This document shows, in pieces, positions 28,337 to 37,263 of a DNA stretch of 64,000 bases. Source of the DNA: an uncultured Selenomonadales bacterium (lineage in GTDB: Bacteria > Bacillota > Negativicutes > DSM-1736 > Dendrosporobacteraceae); contig CAMJML010000001.1 in the NCBI GenBank assembly GCA_946407015.1, positions 248,001 through 312,000 on the forward strand, given 5' to 3'. The notes under the pieces were generated by a model. It saw only the letters and a program-made list of their open reading frames with translations, did not search any database and had not been told where the DNA came from. Every line of letters begins with the position of its first letter. Positions within the stretch are counted from its first letter, which is position 1. A program made the position numbers and the translations under genes.

Positions 28337-29317
28337 TTATGAAGGAATCAGGCCGGCATCCGCTACCATGGTAAAATCGGCCGGGGTATCACGGCCGGTA
28401 AAGGTTAAATAATTGCCGATGATCAGACCGTTGGCACCGGCCAGCATTAAGGCTCCCTGCATATCACGCAGATTGATTTCACGGCCGCCGGCGGGACGGA
28501 TAACGGCGCCGGTCAGAATAAACCGGAAAATAGCGAAGGTTTTGATGCAATCCAGCGCTGACGGGGGCGTGGTTCCTTCCAGAACCGTTCCTTTAATCGG
28601 GTTTAGGATGTTAATCGGAACAGAATGGACGCCAATTTCCCTGAGTGCTAAGGCTAACTCGATCCGGTCTTCCCAGGTTTCACCCAATCCGATGATACCG
28701 CCGGTGCACAGCTCCATGCCAGCATCTTTGGCTGCCCGGATGGTGGCCAGGCGTTCTTCGAATGGGTGGGTGGTACAGATTTCCGGATAAAAGCGGCGGC
28801 TGGTTTCCAGATTGTGCGCGTAACGTTTGACACCGGCCGCAGCCAACTGGCGGGCCTGGTCCGGGGTGATGGTTCCCAGATTCGCGCATACTTTTAAACC
28901 GGTTTGTTGCTGAATGGCCTGAATGGCCGTTAAGATGACAGGAAAATCCGGATCATTCTCCATGCCTTTGCCACTGGTGACAATACTGGTCCGTTTGGCT
29001 CCCTGAGCCTCGGCTTTTTGGGCGGCGGCCAGGATGGCTTCCGGCTCCAGCAGCGGATAAACAGGGGATGCAGTTTCATGGTGGACAGACTGGGCACAGA
29101 ACTTACAGTCCTCCGAACACATCCCCGAGCGGGCACTGATAATGCCGCACATGTCCACTTTTTGACCGGCAAAGCGGTCTCTAATTTTATTGGCATAAGC
29201 GGCCAGCAAAGGAATGTCGACAGCCTCGACCGCGGTAAGTGCCAAGGCTTCCTCGGCTGAAACGGTGTGGCCGTTTAGTATTTTTTCACCTAAAGCAACA
29301 AGTTCAAGTGCGTTCAT
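28337..29317 (-). CDS. bioB: Biotin synthase paralogue lacking one auxiliary-cluster Cys
   Basis: A 326-residue BioB-family radical-SAM protein with CSEDCKFC for the SAM cluster. Of the auxiliary-cluster ligands, the Cys in VCANLGTI, the Cys in LCTGGIIG and the Arg in RPAGGREINL are present, but the position of E. coli Cys97 reads KRTSIVTSG, a Ser. It may carry a differently ligated cluster or act on another substrate. ATG 29317 has AAAGGA 8 bases upstream; seven earlier codons are less likely. First gene of the bioB pair. Confidence 0.9.
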   Translation of the reverse strand: MNALELVALGEKILNGHTVSAEEALALTAVEAVDIPLLAAYANKIRDRFAGQKVDMCGIISARSGMCSEDCKFCAQSVHHETASPVYPLLEPEAILAAAQKAEAQGAKRTSIVTSGKGMENDPDFPVILTAIQAIQQQTGLKVCANLGTITPDQARQLAAAGVKRYAHNLETSRRFYPEICTTHPFEERLATIRAAKDAGMELCTGGIIGLGETWEDRIELALALREIGVHSVPINILNPIKGTVLEGTTPPSALDCIKTFAIFRFILTGAVIRPAGGREINLRDMQGALMLAGANGLIIGNYLTFTGRDTPADFTMVADAGLIPS

Positions 29318-29353
29318 GACAAAATCCTTTCTCTGCACAGCAAGCTGATTCGA

Positions 29354-29383
29354 TGGTTAACTATTGTTTGTTATGTGGTTAAC
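29354..29383 (-). promoter_or_regulatory. BirA-like biotin operator upstream of the bioB pair
   Basis: Read on the minus strand, TGTTAACC and GTTAAC half-sites are separated by about 15 bases, close to the Firmicute BirA operator. It lies 37 bases before the bioB start codon and overlaps a TTGTAT/TATATG promoter-like stretch. The rest of the 29318-29660 gap shows nothing recognisable. Confidence 0.65.
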
Positions 29384-29661
29384 ATATACATCATACAAGT
29401 TCGGCAACAGGTTGTAAAGAGAAGGATGAACTTTTTTAGGGATTTTGTGATTGATTGCCGGCCTATCGTTTGCAAAGCGATGCCGGTGCTTAGGTCAGAT
29501 TTTGAAGATTTTTTGCATTTTTCATATTAGACTAGCAGGAAAATGGAGGCATATATTCAAATATATTAATACCCAAATTGGTTTGTTCCAGAGTGTTTTT
29601 AAAGCCCTCATTTATGAAAGGCAATGGTAGGGTGATGATTTAGCCGAATCTGACAGCAATA

Positions 29662-29801
29662 GGAAAAGCCACAATTAAACGCTTCGCCGGCAAACTTGTT
29701 GAAAGACAAGGACGCAAAGCCATGGGTCTAAAAACCGTAAGGTTATGATAGCCAGGTTGCTCAATAACAGGATGATCCTGTTCAAGCAACCTGGCTTTTT
29801 G
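29662..29801 (+). promoter_or_regulatory. c-di-GMP-I (GEMM) riboswitch with terminator
   Basis: The aptamer core is visible as GGCAAAC (29689), a P2 hairpin CTTG-TTGAAAGA-CAAG, GACGCAAAGCC (29711-29721), then a second hairpin and GATAGCC. The 3' end (AGCCAGGTTGC, 29750-29760) is also the 5' arm of a strong terminator (GCAACCTGGCTTTTT, 29786-29800) that encloses a second hairpin. If ligand binding keeps that segment in the aptamer, c-di-GMP would favour read-through (ON); this polarity is inference. It heads the polysaccharide operon. Confidence 0.9.
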
Positions 29802-29871
29802 TATCATTATCGCTATAGATAGTGTGTAGTCAGTATTTTTGAGAAAACGTCTCTTAGCGGGGGATCGTCAA

Positions 29872-31323
29872 GTGAAAAAAAGTCTTTTATTACCGTTAGT
29901 AGTTGTAGCTGTTATTGGTGTATCAACAGAGAATTTGTTTAGTAGCGGACTACCAGGCAATCTTGTACATGCAGCAAAGGGGATGTCAACGAGCGGCAGT
30001 GCAGATGGAAATGCTGAATTTGCCTATGAAATGGACCAAATTACAGCGCGCATCGTTTCGTTTCCTATTGCGAACGTAGAAAAATTTAAAACTGATTTTG
30101 CTTACGCAACTGCACAGGTTACAGCCAAAGTTATGCCGATGCTTCCAGTAGATCAAAGAGCTGAATTTGCCTATAAAATGGCTCAACTGACTACAAAAAT
30201 AATTAACGACCCAAATTTAAATATCGAGAAAGCAAAGGCAGAGTTCGCTTATGAAATCGCCCAGCTAACATCCGGATTCGTTAATAGTAACAGTGTAAAT
30301 ACAACAGGAAATCGTACATTACTTAGAAATAACGTCGCCATTGAGTTAAAAGAAAACAATACGGTGAGCAGTGCCGGATTGAATCAAAAAGTCAGTAAGA
30401 AACAAGGCGCTTCTGAGCCGGAGACGTACAATGCTCTCATCGAAGATTTAATGCATGTAGGCGATCACTATAATGATGTGGATCATAAGGTGAATGTAGG
30501 TGGCGAGCTTCGCTTCCATTATGCCGTTAACAGTGGCAGCAGCCGTTTTGATCAAGATTCCTCCGGGTTGCGTGCCCGCTTAGGATTGGATACGGCAATC
30601 AATAAAGACTGGCGTGCGTATGGCATGCTGGAAGGTCAGAAAAATATCGTGAATTACAATAATGACTTTGACTTTTCAAGGTTTTATATAATGGGTAAAA
30701 CGGGTGTATCCGTATTGACGGCGGGTTCCTTCGGCTATCTAATGGCTGAAGGAAATATCTATGACAGCGATTTTGACGGCATTAGAGCGGAGTTTGATGG
30801 ACCGGTCAAATATACAGCCAGTTATGGTGAAACGGATGCTGCGACGAGGACAGCCGTTTTGACAGCACAGTATCATGATTTTGATTACAATCTTGAAGCC
30901 GGTGCGTATCGTTATAAACCAAAGGAGACCGGCAGGTCTACCAACACAATTTTGACTTTTGGGGGCAATTATAACTTTAGTAATTTTGGTGTAGGCGCAA
31001 TGTTTTTAAATGCCAGCCAGGAAGACAGCAAAGGCAAAAGCAATGGTTATGTGTTTAGTCTGAATTATGGGGATTTAAAAACCTGGCGTTCAGGCACCTA
31101 TCATGTATTTGCAAAATATTATAATCAGCCAAGCGGCACCTATATCGCTCATGGTATGAATGGCCTGGGAAGCTCAATGCAAGGATTTAGAGGCTATGGA
31201 TTAGGAATGAACTATACTTTTGCAGAAAATTTTGTCGGCGGGCTGGAATATTTCGACCTGGAAGATAAAGTTTCAGGAGAAACAGGCAAAACATGGTGGA
31301 GTCATTTTACTCATTATTTTTAA
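29872..31323 (+). CDS. Outer-membrane beta-barrel protein with N-terminal AEFAY repeats
   Basis: A 483-residue exported protein. A signal peptide (about residues 1-27) is followed by four repeats of about 33 residues beginning AEFAYEM, TDFAYAT, AEFAYKM and AEFAYEI (about 45-160), a linker, and a C-terminal region (about 200-483) of alternating beta strands ending in FTHYF. A terminal aromatic of this kind is typical of outer-membrane barrels. No SLH domain is present. As first gene of the c-di-GMP-controlled operon it probably forms the pore for polysaccharide, as AlgE or PgaA do, but homology to those is not evident. GTG 29872 follows GGGGGATC. Confidence 0.78.
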   Translation: MKKSLLLPLVVVAVIGVSTENLFSSGLPGNLVHAAKGMSTSGSADGNAEFAYEMDQITARIVSFPIANVEKFKTDFAYATAQVTAKVMPMLPVDQRAEFAYKMAQLTTKIINDPNLNIEKAKAEFAYEIAQLTSGFVNSNSVNTTGNRTLLRNNVAIELKENNTVSSAGLNQKVSKKQGASEPETYNALIEDLMHVGDHYNDVDHKVNVGGELRFHYAVNSGSSRFDQDSSGLRARLGLDTAINKDWRAYGMLEGQKNIVNYNNDFDFSRFYIMGKTGVSVLTAGSFGYLMAEGNIYDSDFDGIRAEFDGPVKYTASYGETDAATRTAVLTAQYHDFDYNLEAGAYRYKPKETGRSTNTILTFGGNYNFSNFGVGAMFLNASQEDSKGKSNGYVFSLNYGDLKTWRSGTYHVFAKYYNQPSGTYIAHGMNGLGSSMQGFRGYGLGMNYTFAENFVGGLEYFDLEDKVSGETGKTWWSHFTHYF

Positions 31324-31344
31324 CCAAAAAGTAGGTGGATGCAG

Positions 31345-32667
31345 ATGGAACTGTTCGAGCGAATATTGAAAAAAAAGGACTATATTGCTGTTGTTGGACT
31401 TGGTTATGTTGGATTGCCGGTTGCTGCTGCTTTTGCAGAGAAAGTCAAAACATTAGGGTTTGATATCAATGAAGAAAAAGTTAATGTTTATAAAAGCGGT
31501 ATAGACCCTACCCATGAAATTGGTGATGAAAAAATCCAGAATACAACTTTGGAGTTTACTCATGATCCGGCCCGATTACGGGAAGCCAGTGTTATTATTG
31601 TTGCGGTACCAACTCCTGTGAATGGTGATAAAACACCAAACTTAGCTCCGGTCATCGACGCCAGTAAGCTGATCGGACAGAATTTAAAAAAAGGCAGTAT
31701 CGTAGTGTTTGAATCCACCGTATACCCGGGTGTTACCGAAGAGGTTTGTATCCCTATTCTGGAAAAAGAGTCAAAACTGGTGTGTGGGAGCGATTTTAAA
31801 GTCGGCTATTCTCCGGAAAGGATTAATCCAGGGGATAAGGTCCATAAACTGGAGAATATAAAAAAGATCGTGGCAGGAATGGATACTGAAACAACTGAAA
31901 TCATTGCTGCGATCTATGAGTTGATTATTCAGGCAGGAGTTTATAAAGCTCCTAGCATCAAAGTGGCAGAAGCGGCCAAGTTGGCTGAAAACGCTCAAAG
32001 AGATATTAATATTGCCTTTATGAATGAATTATCCATGGCCTTTGACCGTATGAATATCAGTACGAAAGCTGTTATTGATGCCATGAATACAAAATGGAAC
32101 GCCTTAGGATTTTATCCGGGGCTGGTAGGCGGACATTGTATCGGAGTAGATCCCTATTACTTTATATACCAAGCCGAAATATTGGGTTATCACTCGCAAA
32201 TTATTGCTGCAGGCAGAAAAATTAACGACAGTATGAGTGTATTTGTCGCAGATAACATTATTAAAAAAATGATTCAATGTGATAAAAATGTAAAGAAATC
32301 CAATATTTACATTATGGGGATAACTTTTAAAGAAAATTGTCCGGATATGCGTAATTCAAAAGCCGTAGATGTATGCAAGCATTTGGCAGCCTATGGAATC
32401 AAGATTCGTATTGTTGATCCAGTGGTTGATAAAACCGCATTCAAAAGTGAATTTGCGATGGATCTTGTAGCCATCCATGAGGTGAAGCAGGCAGATTGTT
32501 TGGTTTTTTTAGTTGCCCATCAACAATTTAAAGAACTGCAAATAAGCGACCTGAGAAGAATGTTTAAGCCGCAAGGTCAGCAATCAAAACATGTTATGGT
32601 CGATATCAAGAATATATTTGAACAAAAGGAAATAGAGCAAAAAGGTTTTTCCTATTGGAGCCTGTAG
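31345..32667 (+). CDS. UDP-sugar 6-dehydrogenase (WbpO/TviB type)
   Basis: A 440-residue NAD-dependent nucleotide-sugar dehydrogenase. It has an N-terminal Rossmann motif VVGLGYVGLPVAAAFA, the ESTVYPG segment, the catalytic Cys in GGHCIGVDPYYF (about residue 262) and a C-terminal UDP-binding domain. The closest known relatives are UDP-GalNAc/GlcNAc/ManNAc dehydrogenases, so the product is likely a UDP-hexosaminuronate rather than UDP-glucuronate. It lies 21 bp behind the barrel gene and should supply the building block for the synthase at 35428. ATG 31345 is favoured by GTAGGTGG upstream. Exact sugar uncertain. Confidence 0.9.
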   Translation: MELFERILKKKDYIAVVGLGYVGLPVAAAFAEKVKTLGFDINEEKVNVYKSGIDPTHEIGDEKIQNTTLEFTHDPARLREASVIIVAVPTPVNGDKTPNLAPVIDASKLIGQNLKKGSIVVFESTVYPGVTEEVCIPILEKESKLVCGSDFKVGYSPERINPGDKVHKLENIKKIVAGMDTETTEIIAAIYELIIQAGVYKAPSIKVAEAAKLAENAQRDINIAFMNELSMAFDRMNISTKAVIDAMNTKWNALGFYPGLVGGHCIGVDPYYFIYQAEILGYHSQIIAAGRKINDSMSVFVADNIIKKMIQCDKNVKKSNIYIMGITFKENCPDMRNSKAVDVCKHLAAYGIKIRIVDPVVDKTAFKSEFAMDLVAIHEVKQADCLVFLVAHQQFKELQISDLRRMFKPQGQQSKHVMVDIKNIFEQKEIEQKGFSYWSL

Positions 32668-32682
32668 GAAGGAGGAAACGCT

Positions 32683-35358
32683 GTGCCAAATAAAAAATTA
32701 GTCGCATTGGTACTACTCATCGGTATTTGTCTAATCGGAGCAATGCTAGTCAAGACCTTCTTCATGGTACCGGCTGCTGGCGATTATCACAATATTACCG
32801 ATCTAGAAAGTGCTTATAATGCTGACGCTGAGATTGTTCAGGCCATGGAAAAACTGAAAGCCAGCCAGGGAAAGGCTGCTGTTATTGCTCATAGCAACAA
32901 TAGCCAGCGGCAGATTGCCCTGACTTTTGATGGCTTGACAGATCGTGTGACGGTGCAGAAACTGTTAGATTTGCTGAACCAATATCAAGTTAAGGCAACC
33001 TTTTTTGTCGATGGTATGCAGACAGCTGAAGATCCTCAAACTGTTGTTGCGATCAAACAGGCTGGGCACAGAGTTGAAAACTATACCCTTTCCGGTCTGC
33101 CTAAAATGGAAAGTCTACCTACTGACAGATTAATTAAAGACTTCTGCCGTGCACAAAAAATTATTAAGGTGACAACCGATCAAGCAGCAAATCTTCTAAA
33201 ATGCAACGATACCAAATATACCGACCAACTGCTTCAAGCTGCAAAAGCTGCTGGGTTTAACAGTGTTGTCAAAAGCGATGTCTTTATCGATGTGAAAAAA
33301 CTCAATTCTTTACCGGCTGCGGATAATTTTGTGGGCAGTCTCAGACCGGGCAGTATTGTTTCTATTAAATTAAAACCGAATCCTGATGCTGTTGCCAACG
33401 AACCAGGCAAAACCGACTTAAAGCCGGCTATTGACAAGCAGCCGGGCTTGAAAGTGCTGCCCCAAACGTCGGAAGCAGGAGAAAAAGACATTGTGGGTGC
33501 GGTTGAAAGGCTTTGTATTGCACTCAATGCGGCCCGATATACCACAGTCTATGTGGAAAGTTTTTTTCCTATTAGTCCTAGTGTTGGAGTGGTTCATCCT
33601 GCTATCTTAAAAAATAGTGCAAACCCTGCGGATAGGAAGACTCAGTGGGTAACCTTGCTGGAGGATACAGCTGCTGTTATCAAAAAGGAAGTAGGCGCGT
33701 TGTTTTTCGTCCGGAAAGCTTATGCGGCTGAGTTGGCCGAGCGTCCTTTACAGGAAATTAAGGTGATCTCCACAACTGAACCCGTGGTTGCTTATACCTT
33801 CGGCGGTTTAGCGAATGAAGCAGCCGTTCAGGATGTTTTAAACAGACTTCAAACTCTAGGCATTCGGGCAACCTTTTTTGTGGCGGAAGTTGAAATGCAA
33901 CGCTATCCTCAGGTATTGAGGAAAATTATTGCTCACGGTCATGAAATTGGTATTGCAATACGGCCTAAAGATGGAGAAACTTTGGAAGAAACTCGTGCTG
34001 CGATTATTCGCAGCCGTAAGCGGCTGCAGGAACAGTTTGGGATAACAACCAATTTAGTGAAACAGCCATGGGGGGCTGTAACAGAGACTACGAAAGCTGC
34101 CGTTGCAAGCTTGGATTGTGTTTTAATTGGCCAATCGGTTAATGTAGTGCAAACGAAACATAAAGATTATACTTCGGCAGAACAAGTTATGGGAGAGATT
34201 TTTGGCAAAGCCGTGTTTTCGTTGGCAAGAGGTCAGATTGTCCATTTTAGAATGGATTTTTATACCCACGACGCGCTCATTAGTGAATTGCTGGAGGCGA
34301 TCAAGCAACAAAAGGTGGATAACATTGCTTATGCGGTCTTTTATGATAATCCGGCCACTAATCCGGCTAATGTTTCACAATATAGGATTGAACCGGTTGG
34401 CGAAATTCTCAGTCGAGTTCACTATATTTATACATATCCCGTTATGATGCAAAACGTTCCGTTCCGTTTAAGAGCGGATTATTCCTGGCAAAGCAGGGGG
34501 CCGCATAATTTCTTGCATGAGGCCTCTAAACGTTATATCGGCAATGCCGATGTCACCTACGAAGACCGCATGATCGGTTTTAGCAAAATGGAGGCCCGGC
34601 GTTTAGACACCAGTGGTGTTGTCCATACAGAACAGAATGTTATTTTTCTTACTTTTGATGATTGGGGAACCGATGCTGCCGTTAATAAGATTCTCTATGT
34701 TTTACGCAAACACCATGTTCCGGCTACATTTTTTGTCCTCACTCATAATGTTTTGAATAATCCTAATTTGCTCAGAGCTATTGCCATGGAAGGGCATGAA
34801 ATTGGAAGTCATTCTGATTTACATAAGCCAATGGCTGTCCGAAATCCGAGAACAGGCAAACAGGTTCCCAGCCAGGGAAAGGAAGAATATCGCCAGGAAC
34901 TCGCTGCTTCCTACCAAAAACTTATGGCTGTAACCGGTGATGTTATAGTCAACGGTAAACCTGCTTTAACCCGCTTTTTCCGGCCGCCGACGCTGGCTAT
35001 CAGTAAAATGGGCCTTGAAGCCTTGTTTGATACCGGCTATGAATATATCATTTCGGGTTCATGCAGCACATATGATTACAAAGCCGAAAGTGTCGGGCAG
35101 CTAGTCGGAACGATCAAAGCCGGCATTTTTACGAAGACAGGTGAAGTAAGGAAAGGCTCTATCTTAGTAATGCATATGGGGGATGGTGTTGTCTATACAC
35201 CTATGGCATTGGACATTCTGCTGACTGCCAATGAAGCTAAGGCCGACTCCGATCCGTCCAAATTTAAGGTGGGAAGGCTATCCGATTATATCGTGGAAGG
35301 CTATTCACAAATGGACCGGAATCATTCACTTAAGCTAACAGGGCGTCATGAAAGCTGA
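32683..35358 (+). CDS. Exported protein with three NodB polysaccharide-deacetylase-like domains
   Basis: An 891-residue protein with an N-terminal signal anchor (about residues 5-26) and three NodB-like modules. Module 1 (from about residue 76) reads LTFDGL and lacks the metal His pair. Module 2 (from about 367) reads YTFGGL and also lacks them. Module 3 (about 650-840) is complete: LTFDDW, SHSDLH metal site, FFRPPT and ILVMHMGD. Only the last should remove N-acetyl groups from a periplasmic glycan; the others may bind polymer. GTG 32683 follows GGAGG. It lies 15 bp after the dehydrogenase. Deacetylation of an amino-sugar polymer fits the operon. Confidence 0.88.
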   Translation: MPNKKLVALVLLIGICLIGAMLVKTFFMVPAAGDYHNITDLESAYNADAEIVQAMEKLKASQGKAAVIAHSNNSQRQIALTFDGLTDRVTVQKLLDLLNQYQVKATFFVDGMQTAEDPQTVVAIKQAGHRVENYTLSGLPKMESLPTDRLIKDFCRAQKIIKVTTDQAANLLKCNDTKYTDQLLQAAKAAGFNSVVKSDVFIDVKKLNSLPAADNFVGSLRPGSIVSIKLKPNPDAVANEPGKTDLKPAIDKQPGLKVLPQTSEAGEKDIVGAVERLCIALNAARYTTVYVESFFPISPSVGVVHPAILKNSANPADRKTQWVTLLEDTAAVIKKEVGALFFVRKAYAAELAERPLQEIKVISTTEPVVAYTFGGLANEAAVQDVLNRLQTLGIRATFFVAEVEMQRYPQVLRKIIAHGHEIGIAIRPKDGETLEETRAAIIRSRKRLQEQFGITTNLVKQPWGAVTETTKAAVASLDCVLIGQSVNVVQTKHKDYTSAEQVMGEIFGKAVFSLARGQIVHFRMDFYTHDALISELLEAIKQQKVDNIAYAVFYDNPATNPANVSQYRIEPVGEILSRVHYIYTYPVMMQNVPFRLRADYSWQSRGPHNFLHEASKRYIGNADVTYEDRMIGFSKMEARRLDTSGVVHTEQNVIFLTFDDWGTDAAVNKILYVLRKHHVPATFFVLTHNVLNNPNLLRAIAMEGHEIGSHSDLHKPMAVRNPRTGKQVPSQGKEEYRQELAASYQKLMAVTGDVIVNGKPALTRFFRPPTLAISKMGLEALFDTGYEYIISGSCSTYDYKAESVGQLVGTIKAGIFTKTGEVRKGSILVMHMGDGVVYTPMALDILLTANEAKADSDPSKFKVGRLSDYIVEGYSQMDRNHSLKLTGRHES

Positions 35359-35427
35359 AACTTTGTGGAGCAAGACTGATTATATGCTGTTATTGCTGGC
35401 AGCGTGGAAATGGCAGGAAAGCGAATC

Positions 35428-37260
35428 ATGGATAAAATCACTCAACATGAGATAAAAAAAGAAGAAGATATCCTGCTGGTTGCTAAACCTGACCGCAGGA
35501 GGCTGGCCAAAGTACCCGATCAAGAAGGTCTGCGTACGAATACAGACAGGCGGCGGGTGAAAGGCGGCTCACAAGATGTAGCTAAGCTTATTATCAATGA
35601 AAATATGGGTAGACGTTATGTGGTCGATTATGATGTGACCATCCGATATGTTGTTGACGGCAAAAAAGTGGTGTGTTTAGGAAAAGGCGTTGATTTATCT
35701 GCCACCGGAATGCTGTTGGCAGTCGAACCGGATGTAGCACGGGATTTAAGCCGGGCGAGCAAAATTAGGTTGAATTTCGTCATCACCCCTGGAACCATGC
35801 CGGAAGGCTATGAGATGAAGGTGGTTATTGGCGCTCGTTATATTCGTTCAGGAGAAAACACGGAGGGCAAAACTTTCTGTGGTGTAGAGTTTTCCGAATC
35901 GCTGGCCCAGTATGCAACCAAAAAAAAGAACTGGTACATGCTATCGGCCGCCGCTTTTTCACTTTTTGTCATCACCATCTGTATTCTCTTGATGAGAGCT
36001 GAGAGTGTACTTTATTTTAAATTTAATAAAATACTTTATTGTTATAGTATCATTGCAGCAACTTTTTTACTTACCCGCTATTTGTTTGGTTCCTTCTATC
36101 GGCCAGTGCCCATTGACCCGGCGTATACACCAGGAGTAAGCATTGTCATTCCTTGTTTTAATGAAGAAGAATGGATTCAGAGAACGATTACAGGCTGTAT
36201 TAATCAGGATTATCCGCTCGATAAACTGGAAGTGATTATTGTCGATGACTGCTCAAATGACCGATCGCATGAGAAGATTACTGAAATTGTTCAAGAACTT
36301 AAGGTTCAGGAAAAGCGTTACGATATAGACAACCGCCTGCATTATATCCGGCAGGGAAAAAATGCCGGTAAACGGGAAGCCTTGGCCCGGGGTACTTTGA
36401 TGGCCAAGCATGAACTCGTTGTGTTTGTCGATTCGGACAGTTTCCTGGATCCATTTGCTATTCGCAATGTTGTTCAACCTTTCAAGGATGCCAAAATGGG
36501 CGGTGTGTCCGGCCGAACCGATGTTGCGAATACTTATACCAATGCACTTACTAAAATGCAGGCAGTTCGTTACTACATTGCTTTTCGGATCATGAAAGCA
36601 GCGGAGAGTTATTTTGACGCGGTTACCTGTTTGTCAGGACCACTTTCGTGCTACAGAAAAGACTTGGTTATCCATTATCTAGATAACTGGCTAAATCAGC
36701 GATTTTTAGGGGAGAAAGCCACTTTTGGTGACGACCGCAGCATGACCAATTTTATTTTAAGAAAGCATCGTACCAGTTATCAGGATACTGCTATCTGCAA
36801 TACCATTGTTCCGAACACGTATCGTGTTTTTTTAAAGCAGCAGATGCGCTGGAAACGGTCCTGGTTGCGGGAATCGCTGATCGCCTCTAGCTTTATGTGG
36901 CGGAAAGAGCCCTTTATGGCACTCTCTTTCTATATGGGGGTTCTTGTGCCTCTTGTTGCGCCGCTGATCGTTCTTTATAATCTGATCTATATCCCACTTA
37001 CACACCGGGTTTTTCCGCTTACCTTTATCATTGGTATTGGCTTAATGGCTTTGCTTATGAGTATGGCACAACTGTTTCTGAGACGTAGTTCAACTTGGAT
37101 TTTCGGATTGTGGTTCTGCCTGTATTATGAGGCTGTATTATTATGGCAAATGCCGATTGCCTGGTTTACTTTTTGGAAAACGACTTGGGGAACTCGGCTG
37201 ACTCCGGCTGATCTTGCAGAATTGTTAAAGAAAAATCGTGGAAAGCAAACGAGGGCATAA
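35428..37260 (+). CDS. PilZ-GT2 membrane polysaccharide synthase (hyaluronan-synthase-like)
   Basis: A 610-residue fusion. The N-terminal cytosolic PilZ-like domain (about residues 60-165) has DLSATG; the usual RxxxR is not clear (GRRYVVD), though basic runs DRRR lie upstream. Two TM segments (about 172-222) lead to a GT2 domain with VSIVIPCFNEEEW, VDDCS, VDSDS, a GDDRSMTN segment and QQMRW (about 472), then three C-terminal TM segments. These are the marks of processive synthases such as HAS, Alg8 and BcsA that polymerise and translocate a beta-linked glycan. Unlike BcsA, PilZ is N-terminal. AGGAAAG precedes ATG 35428; a GTG at 35404 is an alternative. Confidence 0.9.
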   Translation: MDKITQHEIKKEEDILLVAKPDRRRLAKVPDQEGLRTNTDRRRVKGGSQDVAKLIINENMGRRYVVDYDVTIRYVVDGKKVVCLGKGVDLSATGMLLAVEPDVARDLSRASKIRLNFVITPGTMPEGYEMKVVIGARYIRSGENTEGKTFCGVEFSESLAQYATKKKNWYMLSAAAFSLFVITICILLMRAESVLYFKFNKILYCYSIIAATFLLTRYLFGSFYRPVPIDPAYTPGVSIVIPCFNEEEWIQRTITGCINQDYPLDKLEVIIVDDCSNDRSHEKITEIVQELKVQEKRYDIDNRLHYIRQGKNAGKREALARGTLMAKHELVVFVDSDSFLDPFAIRNVVQPFKDAKMGGVSGRTDVANTYTNALTKMQAVRYYIAFRIMKAAESYFDAVTCLSGPLSCYRKDLVIHYLDNWLNQRFLGEKATFGDDRSMTNFILRKHRTSYQDTAICNTIVPNTYRVFLKQQMRWKRSWLRESLIASSFMWRKEPFMALSFYMGVLVPLVAPLIVLYNLIYIPLTHRVFPLTFIIGIGLMALLMSMAQLFLRRSSTWIFGLWFCLYYEAVLLWQMPIAWFTFWKTTWGTRLTPADLAELLKKNRGKQTRA

Positions 37261-37263
37261 GCG

